DNA of 64,000 nucleotides. It comes from Eutypa lata. Its lineage: Eukaryota; Ascomycota; Sordariomycetes; Xylariales; Diatrypaceae. Position numbers and translations under genes: made by a program. Position 1 is the stretch's first letter. The number at the start of each line of letters is the position of its first letter. This document shows, in pieces, positions 34,043 through 46,310 of the stretch. The notes beneath the pieces are model-generated. The model was not told the DNA's origin. It searched no databases and worked only from the letters and a program-made list of their open reading frames with translations. Location of the stretch: NCBI GenBank assembly GCA_022661535.1, contig JAKULF010000001.1, positions 4,030,001 through 4,094,000 on the forward strand, given 5' to 3'.

Positions 34043-35641
34043 ATGAGGGATATAAACGCATCCAGCCTTACGAAACCCCAAGGGGTAGCACCTCCATTAG
34101 GAGCAACGCCACGCAGCCTCCAGGACCCTCCCTCACTGGCTCCTTTAGCGCAGAGCCTTATGATCGTGACTTTGGTAATCATGTTCTTCTTTCTTGCCTT
34201 GCGTCTGTATATTCGGTTAAGAGTAACGCATTCTTTTGGTCTAGATGATTGTAAGCCTTCCCCCGATTGATTAAACATGACAAGTTACGCGCTAATGCAA
34301 TGGACCTTAGTCTTATGTATGATGTCGGCCGTAAGTAATCGATTTATACTAACTAATATACGGAATGTTCATTAACATAGTTTACAAGGCCATGATAACT
34401 GTCTATTGGGGTACTATGTTTTATGGTATATGCCAACCGGTTTTCTTTTCATTTGATTCAACCGCGTGGCCAGTATTGCTGATCGTAATAGCTGGCAACC
34501 CGTGGGATAACGAGCAGTGGATCACGCTGGCGACTCAAATGGTTGTCGCTACTATTAAGGTAATGGTACTAAGCCGTATTCTTTCTTCGAAATTCTCTAA
34601 AAATGACCTAGGCATCACTTTGGTCGATATGTACATACTGTGTAGCGGCAATCTTTCTCAAATCATCGCTAGCCGCCCTATATCTCCGGATCTTTCAACC
34701 ATCCAAAGGGGCAAGGGGTATTATATATATTTCTATCGTACCCATTTTGATATTCTACACCGTCGTCCTATTCGTCAGTATAGCAAAGTGCGTCCCAACA
34801 TTGGCGGAAGGGTCCAATGCGGAAACTAGCCCGGAAGACAACGACGTGTCGCATATATCCGATACACTTGAGATAACACAGGCCCGTACCGCGGCTGTAG
34901 ACATGTTAAGAGACATAGGTATTGCCATAAGTATTTTCAGTGTTATCACTGATTTCTACTTCCTCATCTTGCCAGCAGGCTTAATCCTTAACATTCAGCT
35001 TCCACCAAAGCGAAAACTGGGAATAAGCCTCATATTTCTCACAGGATTATTGTACGTGACGGTAGCCCATGAAACGTTTGGTGGGATTGTAGCTGACAAA
35101 AAGTAATAGGGCTTGTGCGTTTGCTATCGCAGGTACGATATGTCGCTTCAAATTATTTGATGGGGGTGACACCGTTTGGTTAGGAACTGTGACTCTGGGC
35201 TTGGGGTAAGTGTACTGATGAATCTGCCAGCTAAGAATATAGCTAATTATGTGAACGTGGAGTGTCGCGGAGATCAATCTTGCGATAGCATGTAGTTGCA
35301 TGCCCGTATGTTTTGCGGTGCTGCGGCGACTAGCAGTGGAAAAGGCATGGGGCTACTTCGTAGGGTTTGTCTCAATCAAAAGGACCGGGGGCGGTGGTTC
35401 TCTCATCAAGCGGCATTGTCATGAACTGGGGAACATTCCAGAAGAATACCTACCGAAAATCCCAAAGGCTACAATTACAGGATTGCGATCGTTCATACGG
35501 AAGGCACACCGTTCAAGGTCTAAATCGCCCATCGAACTATCTACGTACGCTAAACTCGCCTCAGTCGCCTCGATAGATGAGCATTATCACTCCTATTTAA
35601 AGGATTCCCGGGCTCTAGCAATTCCAAAACCTGTCTTGTAA
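34043..35641 (+). CDS. Fungal rhodopsin-domain (Pth11/SAT4-like) membrane protein, 5' splicing uncertain
   Basis: A model with exons 34043-34250, 34381-34559, 34612-35051, 35110-35205 and 35263-35641 closes in frame to 433 residues. Family hallmarks are a first helix followed by F-G-L-D-D, then A-I-F-L-K-S-S-L-A-A-L-Y-L-R-I-F, P-P-K-R-K-L-G, F-L-T-G-L-L-A and V-A-E-I-N-L-A-I-A-C-S-C-M-P. These are multi-helix plasma-membrane proteins, some with receptor roles. The first intron in this model (130 nt) swallows a stretch at 34286-34330 that reads like a normal second helix (Y-A-L-M-Q-W-T-L-V-L-C-M-M-S-A) but cannot be joined in frame on either side. The gene may therefore have lost a helix or be starting to decay. 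Confidence 0.65.
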
Positions 35642-36165
35642 CTAAGGGACGAACCACCTCTCCCTTCAGTTACACCAAAGGAGTTACATGGGCTTTCATA
35701 ACACGTTCATAACATGGAGGAATTCATGAAAGTCTTCTGAAACCTTTACGGATGGCTTGTCCCTCGAGGTGGTTTATCTTTAACACGGATTCCCATCGCT
35801 GTAGGAAATGGCGTGTTTTATAGAAAATATATTCTGAAATTATCCTTCACATTGATGTAGGCACAACGACTATTATGACAAAATCTATGATATGAGGATA
35901 TCTATGAAATCTTATATCGGCATGTAGTCACCAGCTAAACTTGGAAAGTTCGACGAGTGCTTCCTTACTATTGACCATATGCAAAACATCTTCATTTTAC
36001 ATTCAGATAACACTGCTACCTTCCTAACATTGAGCGTTGCAATATAGATATACTTCTCGCTGCCGAGCCCCCCCACCCTGAAAATTGGAACTAACGTGTG
36101 TGCATAACTTACATAGTTCCTGGGAGCTTTTCGAGCCCTGCAATGCGATTAGTTTAACAGACTCA
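35642..36165. other. Intergenic between convergent genes
   Basis: No gene seen. Confidence 0.5.
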
Positions 36166-37541
36166 CTACTGTATCAAAGATGATGTCAAAGTCGACTTAC
36201 ACCCATCAACAGGCTCATCGACCTTGTTTTGCACAGCACACTTGTTGGCGTCATCGAAGCTTTGGGTGGTCAGTTCGGTGCAAGTGGCACCAAAGCAATT
36301 GGCGTCAATAGCTCTCTGCAGTGCATCATCCTTCCAACCGAACATGTAGTCCCCATGTTGACCGTAGCCAGTGCTACAGAAAATTCCGATTTAGTATCAC
36401 GAAAGGGTTGGAATACTCTACAATGCCCAACTTACTTGTCACCAAAGCTAAGATAAAATGGCTGAGAACCATCCTCGGGCCATACTTCGGGGTCGTTAAA
36501 AGGAGCCGTGTCCCAGATGACCTCATACATCAATTGCGGAAGTTTGACAGGATGGGTGTCAGGACAAGGCCCGTTGGACTCAAAGGTCCCTTCAGCAGGG
36601 TAGGAGACATGGGTTGCGTGATCAGGGCTGTCGAGATTCTCCCCATCCCAGCAGCTAGAGATACACCTGTTAGGTCCAAGCCTAATGTGGGATACAGACA
36701 GCTTACGTTGGGAATCTAACAGTCGTGCGGATTCCACCCGGGCAGGCCTTGTTAGGTAGCTCAACGGTGTCGACGGATGGATCCGAGCAGGGCGCATAGT
36801 CGTCACCCCCAAAGTTTGGGGCGTTGTAGCATCTGAAGCAGGAACCATTCCATTTGGTGATACCACCAGGCGCTCTCTGTGCAGCATCTCCAGCAATCAT
36901 TCGGAACCCCTATTGACAATATCAGAACCACTATAGCAGGTGGCGAAGAATGTAAAGTTATTGAAATGTACCGGTTTGAACGCAGTAGCTTTCGAATCAT
37001 CGTATGGGCCTGTATAGTACACTGTCATACCTCCAACCTCGCCATCTAGGAATCGGTTCGGAACCTGTTTCACACGCATGTAAGTCCCGTTGCGCGCCTG
37101 GAAGTATAAGTTCGCCGTCCAGTAGTTCGAGAGGTCTTCGCTGAAGCTGCACGTGGTGCAGTTTGCAAGTTGAGAAACATCAGACTCGGGAATGGCTTCG
37201 GCAAATGCATTCTATGGCCTTTTAGTCAGCGAGGCACACGGACGTGAAAGGTCAGCGACTCTACGAACCCCTCCAACCACCTAAACATAAGTTAGTATGT
37301 GACCTGATTAGGGGGGTGACGTATAATTCTCTACGTGCCTGATGGACATGCGGCGAAGGAATTTCACCGGGTGTCACGAGTCTGCGATTCGTCAATAGAG
37401 TGAGCACTCATAGCCATGTATGACGACTGCTCACGGATCGAGCCGCTCAACTACAACCGTTGAGCATCCAAAACGCAACACAGCACCGGCCTGAATGCTA
37501 GGCGTAAGAAGCCCAACAGCGGTAAGAAACCTTAGTTGCAT
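36166..37541 (-). CDS. Secreted DUF1996 domain protein
   Basis: Seven exons on the minus strand: 37541-37435, 37381-37339, 37280-37269, 37211-36972, 36909-36707, 36654-36436 and 36373-36166 (343 residues). Signal peptide M-Q-L-R-F-L-T-A-V-G-L-L-T-P-S. Domain landmarks are S-P-H-V-H, A-N-L-Y-F-Q-A-R-N-G-T-Y, M-I-A-G-D, L-P-N-K-A-C-P-G-G-I-R, C-W-D-G-E-N-L-D-S-P-D-H, T-H-P-V-K-L-P-Q-L-M-Y-E-V and G-Q-H-G-D-Y. DUF1996 is a secreted fungal domain without assigned activity. The second intron uses a GC donor (CAG|GCACGT), the third exon is 12 nt, and the C-terminal end could differ if a further short intron is used after V-D-G. Confidence 0.85.
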
Positions 37542-38830
37542 ATTTGTTTTGATAGACCTTTTATTGCTGGTTCTCACAAGACTTCTACAACCTGGAGTAA
37601 AAGGACAGTGTGCTGATAAAACGAAGAAGTTAGGATTGCCATTTTAAATGTTCGTAATAACTACGTCTTGGTCGGCAGTCGGGTCCCAGGACTATTTCCA
37701 TAGTTGACCCTACGGTTCACAACTCCCGGGGGATAAATAATGATTTAAGAATAATGATGCAATGTGATAATCTTCAAGGAGTAACGTTATTAACCACACA
37801 TTGAAAGCTTCCTCTTACCGGCTTGAACCTACTATATTTTTTAATCTCTGATTGGACCGGGTATTATTCGAACTTATAGTGATGACAATCAAAACTGCAC
37901 CACAGCGAATCACAACAAGCATTGTTTCGGCAGTCGGATAGTTACGTGCGACAAGGCAAACATGACTAACAAATATTTCGTGAGTATCTATAAATAAATC
38001 CCGGATGAACTAGAACTCATTCAAATCGTGGTAACAGCTAGTTGACTATATTCAACCTATGGGGTTGGCGTGTTGGACTGCCTCCTAATTGATAGTACGT
38101 TGACCAGGGTAACCTAGGATAAAAGAACAGGTAAATCACCATTTCTTTCCTAAGCAAATACACAGTAGCTATCTGAGTGGTATATTCAGATCTTGAGTTT
38201 GAGGAGGCTTCAACGTAATTGCATAAAGCAGTACCTAGTTATCATGGTATATACAGTCTCGTTCATAGAGTAATGCCAGCCACCAACTACCTTCGTAAAA
38301 TCCCCCGGTTAAGGAATATGGGACGTGTCTGTAGCTGAACTGTTTTTGTTTTGCTTTTTACCTAGCTACATCTAACTAAGAGCCACATGGAGCTATTCGT
38401 AACAATTCTCTTGGTCGCCTGTCGCAGGGAGAGCACTGACTACTGTGCTTCGCTAGACAATTACGAGCAGTCAGGGGAGGGCACATGACAGTGAGTTTAG
38501 GAGGTTGCGTACTTTTGACTGCTTTAAAAATTCATGTGTGTCATTTCATAGCATTTCTAGAATGTCACAATTGGAGCTACCAAGTTACGACCTCGTAGGA
38601 CTATCTTAGGTTAATGAATCTTTAATATTCCCTAGATATTAACAGTTCTATCCTAAAAGCTCAATAGCTAAATAATAACATAATAGCTTTCACCAGAAAC
38701 AACTTTTGACCAATATAGAAGATTGTGGTAACAAGTTCTTTGACGCATTCATCAATCCATGTATGCGAACATGACAATTATTCTTGCCCTAGAGAATAAA
38801 CAAAGTCATAATCACAGGAGGGGCCACATC
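37542..38830. other. Intergenic
   Basis: 1.3 kb, AT-rich, no gene supported. Confidence 0.5.
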
Positions 38831-39509
38831 CTAACTAAATATCTCTCTTAAGAGAAACTTCAATAGTCCCTGACACTTTGCCTTCTCTTTCGGGAAAACC
38901 TTCTTTGTTGATATTGTGTATTTCTGAAGCTCCTCCAAGTTCGAGAATGTTTTGACCTTCTCTCCTGTTCGTTCGCAATCCACAAAATCGACAAGGTTGA
39001 CGTGGAGACGTGAAACTTTCTAGCGATGTAGAGAATGTTAATATACTTATTTCGACTAACAAGAGCGGAGGTAGTCAATTACACACCTGGCAGCAATCCT
39101 TGACTTGATCAGGGATGGGTGAGATTTGAAGAGCCTTGCAAAGCTTCTGCCACGACCACAGTGCATTTGGATCCGTTCCGTAGATAGTTCCAAACTCCTT
39201 GATCATGGCCTCTTTGAAGTCACGCTTGGCCTGGCGTTCTTGGGGACTTTTTTTCTTCCATTTATGGAATCGACATAGTGCTCTGAACTCGTCCCAAACC
39301 GGTGCAGTTGGGTCATGATTAACATAAGAGTGCTTCGCGAAGAATGCATAAATTGGCCCTCGATCTTGCTTCTTGCCGGTGGTACTGTAGTTGCAACTAT
39401 TGTACAAATTGGACTTGGTCGATCTCGAACGGATCTGGTGAAATCTGCTGTGTATTCCAACTGTGAAAAATAGAGATCTTCTAAGTTCAACGCAAATTTT
39501 CTTCATCAT
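38831..39509 (-). CDS. Conserved fungal hypothetical protein
   Basis: Two exons, 39509-39087 and 39019-38831, give 203 residues. The first exon has a basic N-terminus, then A-F-F-A-K-H-S-Y-V-N-H-D-P-T-A-P-V-W-D-E-F and Y-G-T-D-P-N-A-L-W-S-W-Q-K-L-C. The second has H-V-N-L-V-D-F-V-D-C and ends G-L-L-K-F-L-L-R-E-I-F. The pattern Y/F-x-x-F-x-Y, W-D-E-F, Y-G-T-D, W-Q-x-L-C, H-V-N-L-V-D is one I associate with a widespread family of short fungal proteins of unknown role. The frame closes exactly across the 67-nt intron, which supports a live gene. Confidence 0.65.
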
Positions 39510-40250
39510 TGTAGATGAAAGAGTTAATACGTATGGCGTGTTATAATGATGAGATAAAAAGTAAAAGTTAAATATCTCGTCGAGGTCTTAATAATCAAAT
39601 ATTTATGAAGAGCTCTTTATGAATTGTTGGCCCTATGCCGTTTGCTATACAAGTAGGCTCCCGATATTCTACCCATTTCCGTTTACAATTATTTATATAA
39701 TAAGTATTATGTTTTTATTTTATTTAATAAACTTTTTTTTTAACTAAAGATTAACTTATTAAACCCAAGTTTAAAAGCCTCTTTTAACATATTATTAAAA
39801 TTTATTAATATCGCAATTAAATAAGTTATCATCATTAACCAGGTTTTGATAAATCAAATGTCCAAATGTTTAATAATACGTTTCCTTTAACGACATTGTT
39901 CTATCGCTTGTACACTTCGTTTCACACCTTTTGGAAGATTTCCACCAACAGCACCGAATCTGATAGCCTATATTATCATTCCTCAATCATAGTTTTTAAT
40001 CTCGGCATTAGGCTTATTAGATTCGGTAAAAGATCGGGCGCCCAAACGTTATTTGTTTGGACGCTTATTATGGCTTATATATTCCTACAAGGCTTTAGTG
40101 CCTCGGTCCTCATCTCTTATCATAAAGAGTTAATCAGGGATCGTCATTATAGTTATGGCAACCCTCGCAAATAATACAGTCAGTCATCGTTTAATATATA
40201 GTCTTCATGATACAAAACGTCAGTAGTATCACTATCTTAACAAACAATTA
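39510..40250. other. AT-rich block, RIP-like
   Basis: About 39600-39860 is almost only A and T and lacks coding signal, as expected for an old RIP-mutated repeat. An open frame at 39866-40174 follows it; it has no recognisable domain, and I do not call it a gene. Confidence 0.5.
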
Positions 40251-40540
40251 CTAGGAGGGCGTAGCAGATAAACGTATCATTAGTCGTACGGAACACAGAG
40301 TTACCATCCCGCCATCCTGGTTCGGAATCAAGGTGTAATTACCAACCCTGAATTCTTGCTTCCCGTCGGTCTGCGCGTCATGTATATCGTAGCTGAATGA
40401 CGTGACATTATACGGACCACAGGCTGACGAACGCATGCCGAATACTGGGAATGTAACGTACCTAACATAATTATCTGCGGGCACTAAAGTTACCGGTGAG
40501 TCTGTGTACCGAAAAATGGGGGTAAAGGGTATAGCAGATC
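40251..40540 (-). pseudogene. Unrecognised gene fragment
   Basis: The minus strand reads openly from a plausible acceptor (T-T-G-C-A-G, near 40540) to a stop at 40251. It encodes about 95 residues with P-A-D-N-Y-V-R-Y-V-T-F-P-V-F-G, C-G-P-Y-N-V-T-S-F-S-Y and E-F-R-V-G-N-Y-T. The composition and glycosylation-like N-x-S/T sites look like a piece of a secreted protein. No good start exon is visible upstream. I do not recognise the family. Confidence 0.3.
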
Positions 40541-42260
40541 TGCAAGGTAAACAGAAGTTGTGTGATTAGTGACATTTTACGTAAGTACCCGTAGTTTCTG
40601 TCACTTATGATATGGTCTTCTTTAAACTAAACTGTGGGGGTTCAAGGGGTTCTGACATTATGAACAAATATGCAAATTGACATGAAGATTGTGATGTGCA
40701 TTCACGCCTTACACTACGCTATGATATCTATACTATATATATTGTTTTTGTGTTCAAGGTACGGGCATTCATTAAGGTCTAGTGAGTTTATCTTAAAGAA
40801 AATTAGATCACAGCACAATTACGGAGGGGGGGGTTGTAAGGTCGGGGTGGCAGCACAGGACTATAATGGTCGATACCCCCTGTCCCTCTCCCGACCCAGA
40901 ACAAACTTCGATAACCCTTTCAATAAGGTACATCCCGAAGGTTCCTATTTAAAGTTAGTAAACCGGGTAGAAGTCAATATGTCCACGAGCGGCCCCTCAA
41001 ATGCAACATCCCGATCTCAATAAGATAGGTAGCATTGCAAATAAAGAAAAAGAGGGGTCATTTGCCTAGATCGTGTAGAACTTAAAGCCGGGAACTGAAT
41101 TATTTTCCTGTATACGGAAGAAAATTAAGAGAGCGCTGGAGCAAAAAGAAATGTTATTAATTGATAATATCATAATAGCTATCCTCATTAGGCGGGAGTA
41201 CAAAAGTAGGGCGTGGACGCTTTAGTCTAAGGCGATTACTACAGGACATCTTCCAGTGATATTATATGTTAGTTAAGTGCATCGTCTCCACATGCTTATA
41301 TAATGATTATGACTTCCTATAACGACTTATGTCTAGGGCTATGAGGGATTGACTCTAGGATACATTGTCACCTTCATTCCATTCGACGAGTAATGGGTTT
41401 AGTAGAAGCAGGGGATTATAAAAACAATTATAGAAAAGAGCAAATATAGGCCTTGCCACCTGATCACCTCCGCTGATACCAGATGCATCTACCCGGTTTC
41501 AAGCTTAATTTTCGGAACAGGGACGCACATTCAAGGTGAGTTAGACGAGAGGATACTCTTGAGATACTTAGACGTAGTTCCCTCGGATTCTTATCACCCA
41601 TCTTATCGAGGTACATCGAAACCTAGGAGTCATTGCCTTTAGGGTGAAGACCTCCCTAAACATTGCTATTATCACTGGCACGCGAACCGCTCAAAGAAAA
41701 TTATACATCTCCGAAGTTGCTAACTGGGGTGTTACTATTATGAAACGAAATCAGGATTTGAGAACTGCATGGCGGAAACGATTGGGTAATAGCTTGCGAT
41801 ATATAGCGCTGCAACCACGACAGCGTAGCCTTTAAGGTCCAGTGACTATAAACATCCCACCTAGTTGGTCGTGTCGCGATGGTGTGAAGCTGTCTGGCTT
41901 GCTGCAAATGCAACCTTCTCCGCATCTCGAGATAACGACATCCTTGGTATTGGCCTCATCCTGTTGCCTACTTGACAGATATGTACGTGGCGTTCACATA
42001 CAGGGTTTTGTACATTGACAGGTCAACGTTGTGGTATTAAATATGTCGTCGCGGGTGCCACACCCGGGCCAAGAAACGGTATGAACATAAGAGGCATATA
42101 TAACCCACACCCTATGAATAAAGTTTACTTGATCTAGGTCTTAAGTGACTTCTTTCATGTTCTTCGACAGCATATGTACTCATCATTGACCTAATTTTAA
42201 GTTACAACGTAGTTCACCACGTATCCCTCTCGGCGGCACAAATCAAAGACGTTCTACGAG
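40541..42260. other. Intergenic
   Basis: 1.7 kb with no supported gene. The last 200 bases upstream of the P450 contain TATA-like stretches (TATATAACCC near 42096). Confidence 0.5.
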
Positions 42261-43942
42261 ATGGGGGGCATTCTTGCATTCCCTATCAGCTTCAGCGTTT
42301 GGCTGGCCGTACTATATGCCATCGCGCGCCTTACCCAATTCTCACTGCGCTCGCTTCCAGGGAAACACTACCCTCCAGGACCACGCTCCTTCCCATTTAT
42401 CGGGAATGTGCTTCACTTTGCAAGCGATAAACCCTTCCTCCAATTTACCAAGCTAGGCAAAAAGTACGGCGAGATTGTCGGCCTCAAGGCAGGCCCTGCC
42501 AATATAGTTATCATAAACAGCGTAAATCTCGTCCGCGAGCTCCTTGAGAAACGGGGGCGCATCTACTCTGGTCGCCCTTTCGACTATATCCCCAAGGAGC
42601 ATGTCGTCCGTGACTCCAAACACATCGTCTTCCTCCAGAACGATGACTATCTACGGCAATGGCGCACGGCGGTCCGCTACATCCTCGGTTCCAGTGCTGC
42701 TGAGCATGTCTTACCATTGCAGGAGGCCGCTGCCGCTGATCTGATGATGAACCTGGTGGAGAACCCAGCTAACTTTCTCGAACAGTTTCGGGTCTGGGCT
42801 CTCATTGTACCGATGCGCACCATATGCGGCGACCGGACAGCCAGGAAGAACCGCGAGCTCCAGAATTGGTTCTTCGACGTTCAAGAAAAGTGGCTGAGCT
42901 TGCTCACTCCCGGAACAACGCCCCCTGTTGAGATCTTCCCAATCATGAAATACATGCCAGAGTCCCTCTCTGGATGGAAGCGGACCGCTAGATCCCTACG
43001 TAAGAACCAGACTGGCTTTTACTACATGATGCTTGACAAAGCGAAGAGGGAGTTTGAAGAGAACTCTGCGTCATCGGACCCGACTGCTAAAACGTACGAG
43101 TCATTAATGGCAAAGGTTCTAAGGGAACAGCAGGATGGCAAGAAGGAGTTTGACACTGACGGGCTTGCGTATCTCGGAGGTGGATTGTTCGATGCTGCTA
43201 TCGACACAACATACTCCTCCGCTCTGACCTTCATGATGGCCTTAGCTGCGAACCCAGACATCACGAAGCGGGCCCAGGCAGAAGTCGATGCTCTACACGG
43301 CTCTGATTTTCCTCCACGAGTCGAAGATATGGGGAGTTTGCCCTATCTCAAGGCCTGCTATCTCGAGGTACGTAAAGTCTTGCCATTGCCCAAATAAATA
43401 CCAACACACTAGTGTCACCGACTCACTAATAATGATGGTGTCAGATGTTACGATGGAGACCAGTTGTTCCGACCTTGCTACCCCACCTCCTAGAGACCGA
43501 CGACACCGTGGGAGGCTACCACTTGGAAAAGGGAACGGTGCTTATCCAAAACACGTGGGGCATAAACCATGACCCGGAAGTCTTCGAGAATCCGGAGGAG
43601 TTCAACCCCGACCGTTTCGTAGACAATCCCTACGGAACCAAGATGAGCGCGGACGAAGCAAGAGCTGCGGGGCGGAAGCAGACCTATATCTTTGGCGTCG
43701 GTCGCCGCAAGTGCCCCGGTGACGTCTTCGCACAGAACAGCGTCTTGTTGGCCATGGCTAAGCTTGTGTGGGGATTCAACATGATCCCAACAGCGCCGAT
43801 TGATACCGATGTAGAGACGGGCTTTCACGATGGCCTGGTGATATCGCCGGAGAATCTAAAGGTCGATTTTGTTCCACGGTCGGACGAGCATCGTTTGGCT
43901 CTTGTGAATGATTTTCAGAGACTGACTCACTTGCTTGAGTAG
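42261..43942 (+). CDS. Cytochrome P450 monooxygenase (OMST-oxidoreductase/CYP type)
   Basis: Two exons, 42261-43367 and 43445-43942, give 534 residues. An N-terminal membrane anchor precedes P-P-G-P-R-S-F-P-F-I-G-N. The I-helix reads D-A-A-I-D-T-T. The E-x-x-R motif is split by the intron (Glu369 at the exon end, Arg372 after it). The heme loop F-G-V-G-R-R-K-C-P-G-D has Cys459 as ligand. The layout resembles fungal secondary-metabolite P450s annotated as O-methylsterigmatocystin oxidoreductase-like. It lies 3.2 kb from the RiPP precursor, with a decayed membrane gene in between, so it may or may not belong to that cluster. Confidence 0.9.
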
Positions 43943-45495
43943 TTGAGGGCTACAAATGAAGACAAGGGAGATTAATTAAGTCGGAAGGAGTGTACACCAT
44001 TGATTTCTTTAAATAACTCTTTTTACCTTTATGCAATTTATGAAAATAAATTCGGACAGCCATAATGCAGGTATAGGTCAGATATTGCCAGAACGCTTGG
44101 TTCTATATTCGTATCTAAGTCAAACATCTTAGGCTAGATATAGCCTCATACACCTTACTGCTTGCTGTCTTGCCATTGATGTCTTGGCTCCTTAGAGCCC
44201 CTTTGACCTCGTTTGCCCCTTTTAGGAAACCTTGCATTACTTTGACAATACTACATAAAAATAAAATAAATTAATACGCTCAGCAGATAGGGTAAATGTA
44301 GTGCTCTGAGCGATGAAGGTGGGTGCTCTGCACCCAGGGCTTTGGGATTGTATGCAAATGGGCTGCTCCGCAGTCACCAGCAACCTACATAGTTACATAC
44401 TTAGTCAACAATGATAGCTGCAGTCATTACATACCACACAGCAATACACAATAAATGCGCCCCGAAATCTAACGTATTAATTTAATTGAATATATTTAAT
44501 CTTGGTGTATAGAAAATGTTCAATAATTAAAAGACCTTAACAATATAGACTATCAGTGATATAATAAAGCAAAGATGCTTCTTGTGCGTTTTCTCGTTTA
44601 TTAATTGTCTCTTTATTTTTAAAATATGCTGCTATAGCGAACTTAACAGGGAAACCCCTATCCATATCAAGCGAGGATAAGCAAGGGTACAAACATGGGC
44701 ATTCACCCTGATCTTTCTCTGGCATATCCTAAGCCTAAGAAAATTAAACGAAAAAGAAGGTGAAAGTTTCGTAACGTGCCCGCCTAGGACCCTACTACTA
44801 CATAAGATCTAAATGGTCCAACACTAGATGGTCTGGGGTGCCGTCCTCACTTGAGCGAATGTCGCTGCTAACGTTAATAACTTGGACTTGGGTTTAGTTC
44901 GAGTTTCTGAAAGCTGATGACCGCCCTGTTAATTTCCGGTGCTGTGGTGGACTTTTCCCCGCAGCATTGGGTTGTCTGTTGCCGGGCGTTACGGCTACGA
45001 GTGCGGACAGCCTTGCCCCTCGTAGACCTGCGTAGGTGAGCAATTAAGTTTGACATAACTTAGGCTGGCCGTCAGAGCTTAGGATTGAAACTCCGGCGAT
45101 GAGAACACGCTTGTAGAATCTGCTAGTGCTACTCTCATTCTGTCAAGTCTCACTTCACGAGCGAGATGTGTGGACTTGGGGCTTACTTCCAGACTTCGCC
45201 CCACTCCTCCGATACTACTCGTTCTATCGAAAGATAGCGTAAAGGGTAACTAGATCATGTGTGGGGTGACGCTTGGGACTCATTAGGAGAGGAAAGGTGT
45301 GCTGAAATACATAAATAATGAGCTTGATTGAGTATGACGATAGATAGTGTATAGGTAGGAGGAACGTCTGCTTATATACACAATCAGCCAAGCTGGAATA
45401 ATCGCGGTGAGTCTCTCGAAGACTTCGACTGGCGTTGGTATTGTCAGGTATTTCAGTATTTAGTCGCGCGTGCTATGTGCCATAATATACAAAGC
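43943..45495. other. Intergenic with MITE-like relic
   Basis: No gene supported. It contains the repeat copy described at 44065-44250. Confidence 0.5.
44065..44250 (+). mobile_element. MITE-like element, copy A
   Basis: This stretch matches the reverse complement of 58371-58588. Shared pieces include GCAGG-GTCAG-TATTGCCAG, TTGGTTCTRTATTYGTATCT, TATAGCCT and GTCTTGCCATTRATG. It ends in CCCCTTTTAGGAAACCTTG and ACAA followed by TA. The left terminus is degraded. It carries no coding capacity, as expected for a non-autonomous DNA transposon. Confidence 0.6.
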
Positions 45496-46310
45496 CTAGA
45501 AAGCAACAGCAGCTCTGCCTTTTTCCGTGATGATATCTAGGAACGTCCTGATATACCCCCTGGTGGCAGATGGATACTGCCCTTCACACATATCACAGCC
45601 GCAGATTGTTTTATTAGCGATTGCCAGCATCCCTGTCACCTCGACGATCCAGGGAAAGCTCAGGCGTATAGGTTCTTCCTCGAATGTACGGACACCAAAA
45701 ATGTGGTCTGTTAGGTCTGTGGTATCTTCCAAAACGAAGATACCCTTTTGATCCAAGTCCTCAACATTGGGGTCTGCGCCTAGGAAAGCACGTATACTCG
45801 CTGAATCCAAAGCTTTGAAGTCGCGTCTTATAACGGGTTCGACGGGGCTCCTTTTGGTGGTTAAATTGACATGGAAAATCATGACGTTGAAGACATGGTA
45901 GGATAGCGTCATGTTGACAATGCGGTCCTGGCTGAAGTCTAGGACTCGCCACTCTCCCTGAGTCTTATTCTGAGGAAGTTCTATGGAGTTGTTTTACAGA
46001 GACTCCCACGTATCGACATCAAAATTGGTGCTGAAAAAAAAAAAAGAAAAAGAAAAAAAAAGAAAAGAAAGAAATACAGCCGTAGCTACGGGGGTCCAGG
46101 GGTTCATGTCCAGCCAAAATAGCTATTTGGTAAATGGCACCTAAGAGGCATGGTCGGCGGGCACTTGCCTGAATCGCATTGAGTCGGGTATGTTAATTCA
46201 ACGTTCTTCAGAGTCTCTTTGTAAAAATTTTGATCTAGGATCGAAAACGCTACTGACTCCACCTGACATGACTGATAGGTAGCATACACGCAGTCCGAGA
46301 GCTCATCACA
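45496..46310 (-). pseudogene. Decayed fungal membrane-protein gene (possibly DUF3176-like)
   Basis: Two readable pieces on the minus strand. One spans about 46310-46150 (D-C-V-Y-A-T-Y-Q-S-C, then T-Y-P-T-Q-C-D-S-G-K-C). The other, about 45980-45496, begins after an acceptor near 45982 and reads L-D-F-S-Q-D-R-I-V-N-M-T-L-S-Y-H and later C-G-C-D-M-C-E-G. Between them lies a poly-purine tract (46031-46074). The C-terminal membrane helices and the N-terminus are missing. The C-x-S-G-x-C and extracellular style recall DUF3176-type fungal membrane proteins, but this is a weak match. Confidence 0.3.
46031..46074. repeat. A/G-rich low-complexity tract
   Basis: Almost only A with scattered G. It interrupts the gene relic around it. 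Confidence 0.8.

Noticed and set aside
39866..40174. 102-residue open frame after an AT-only block
   Set aside because: No recognisable domain or splice partner; kept only as a mention in the spacer entry.
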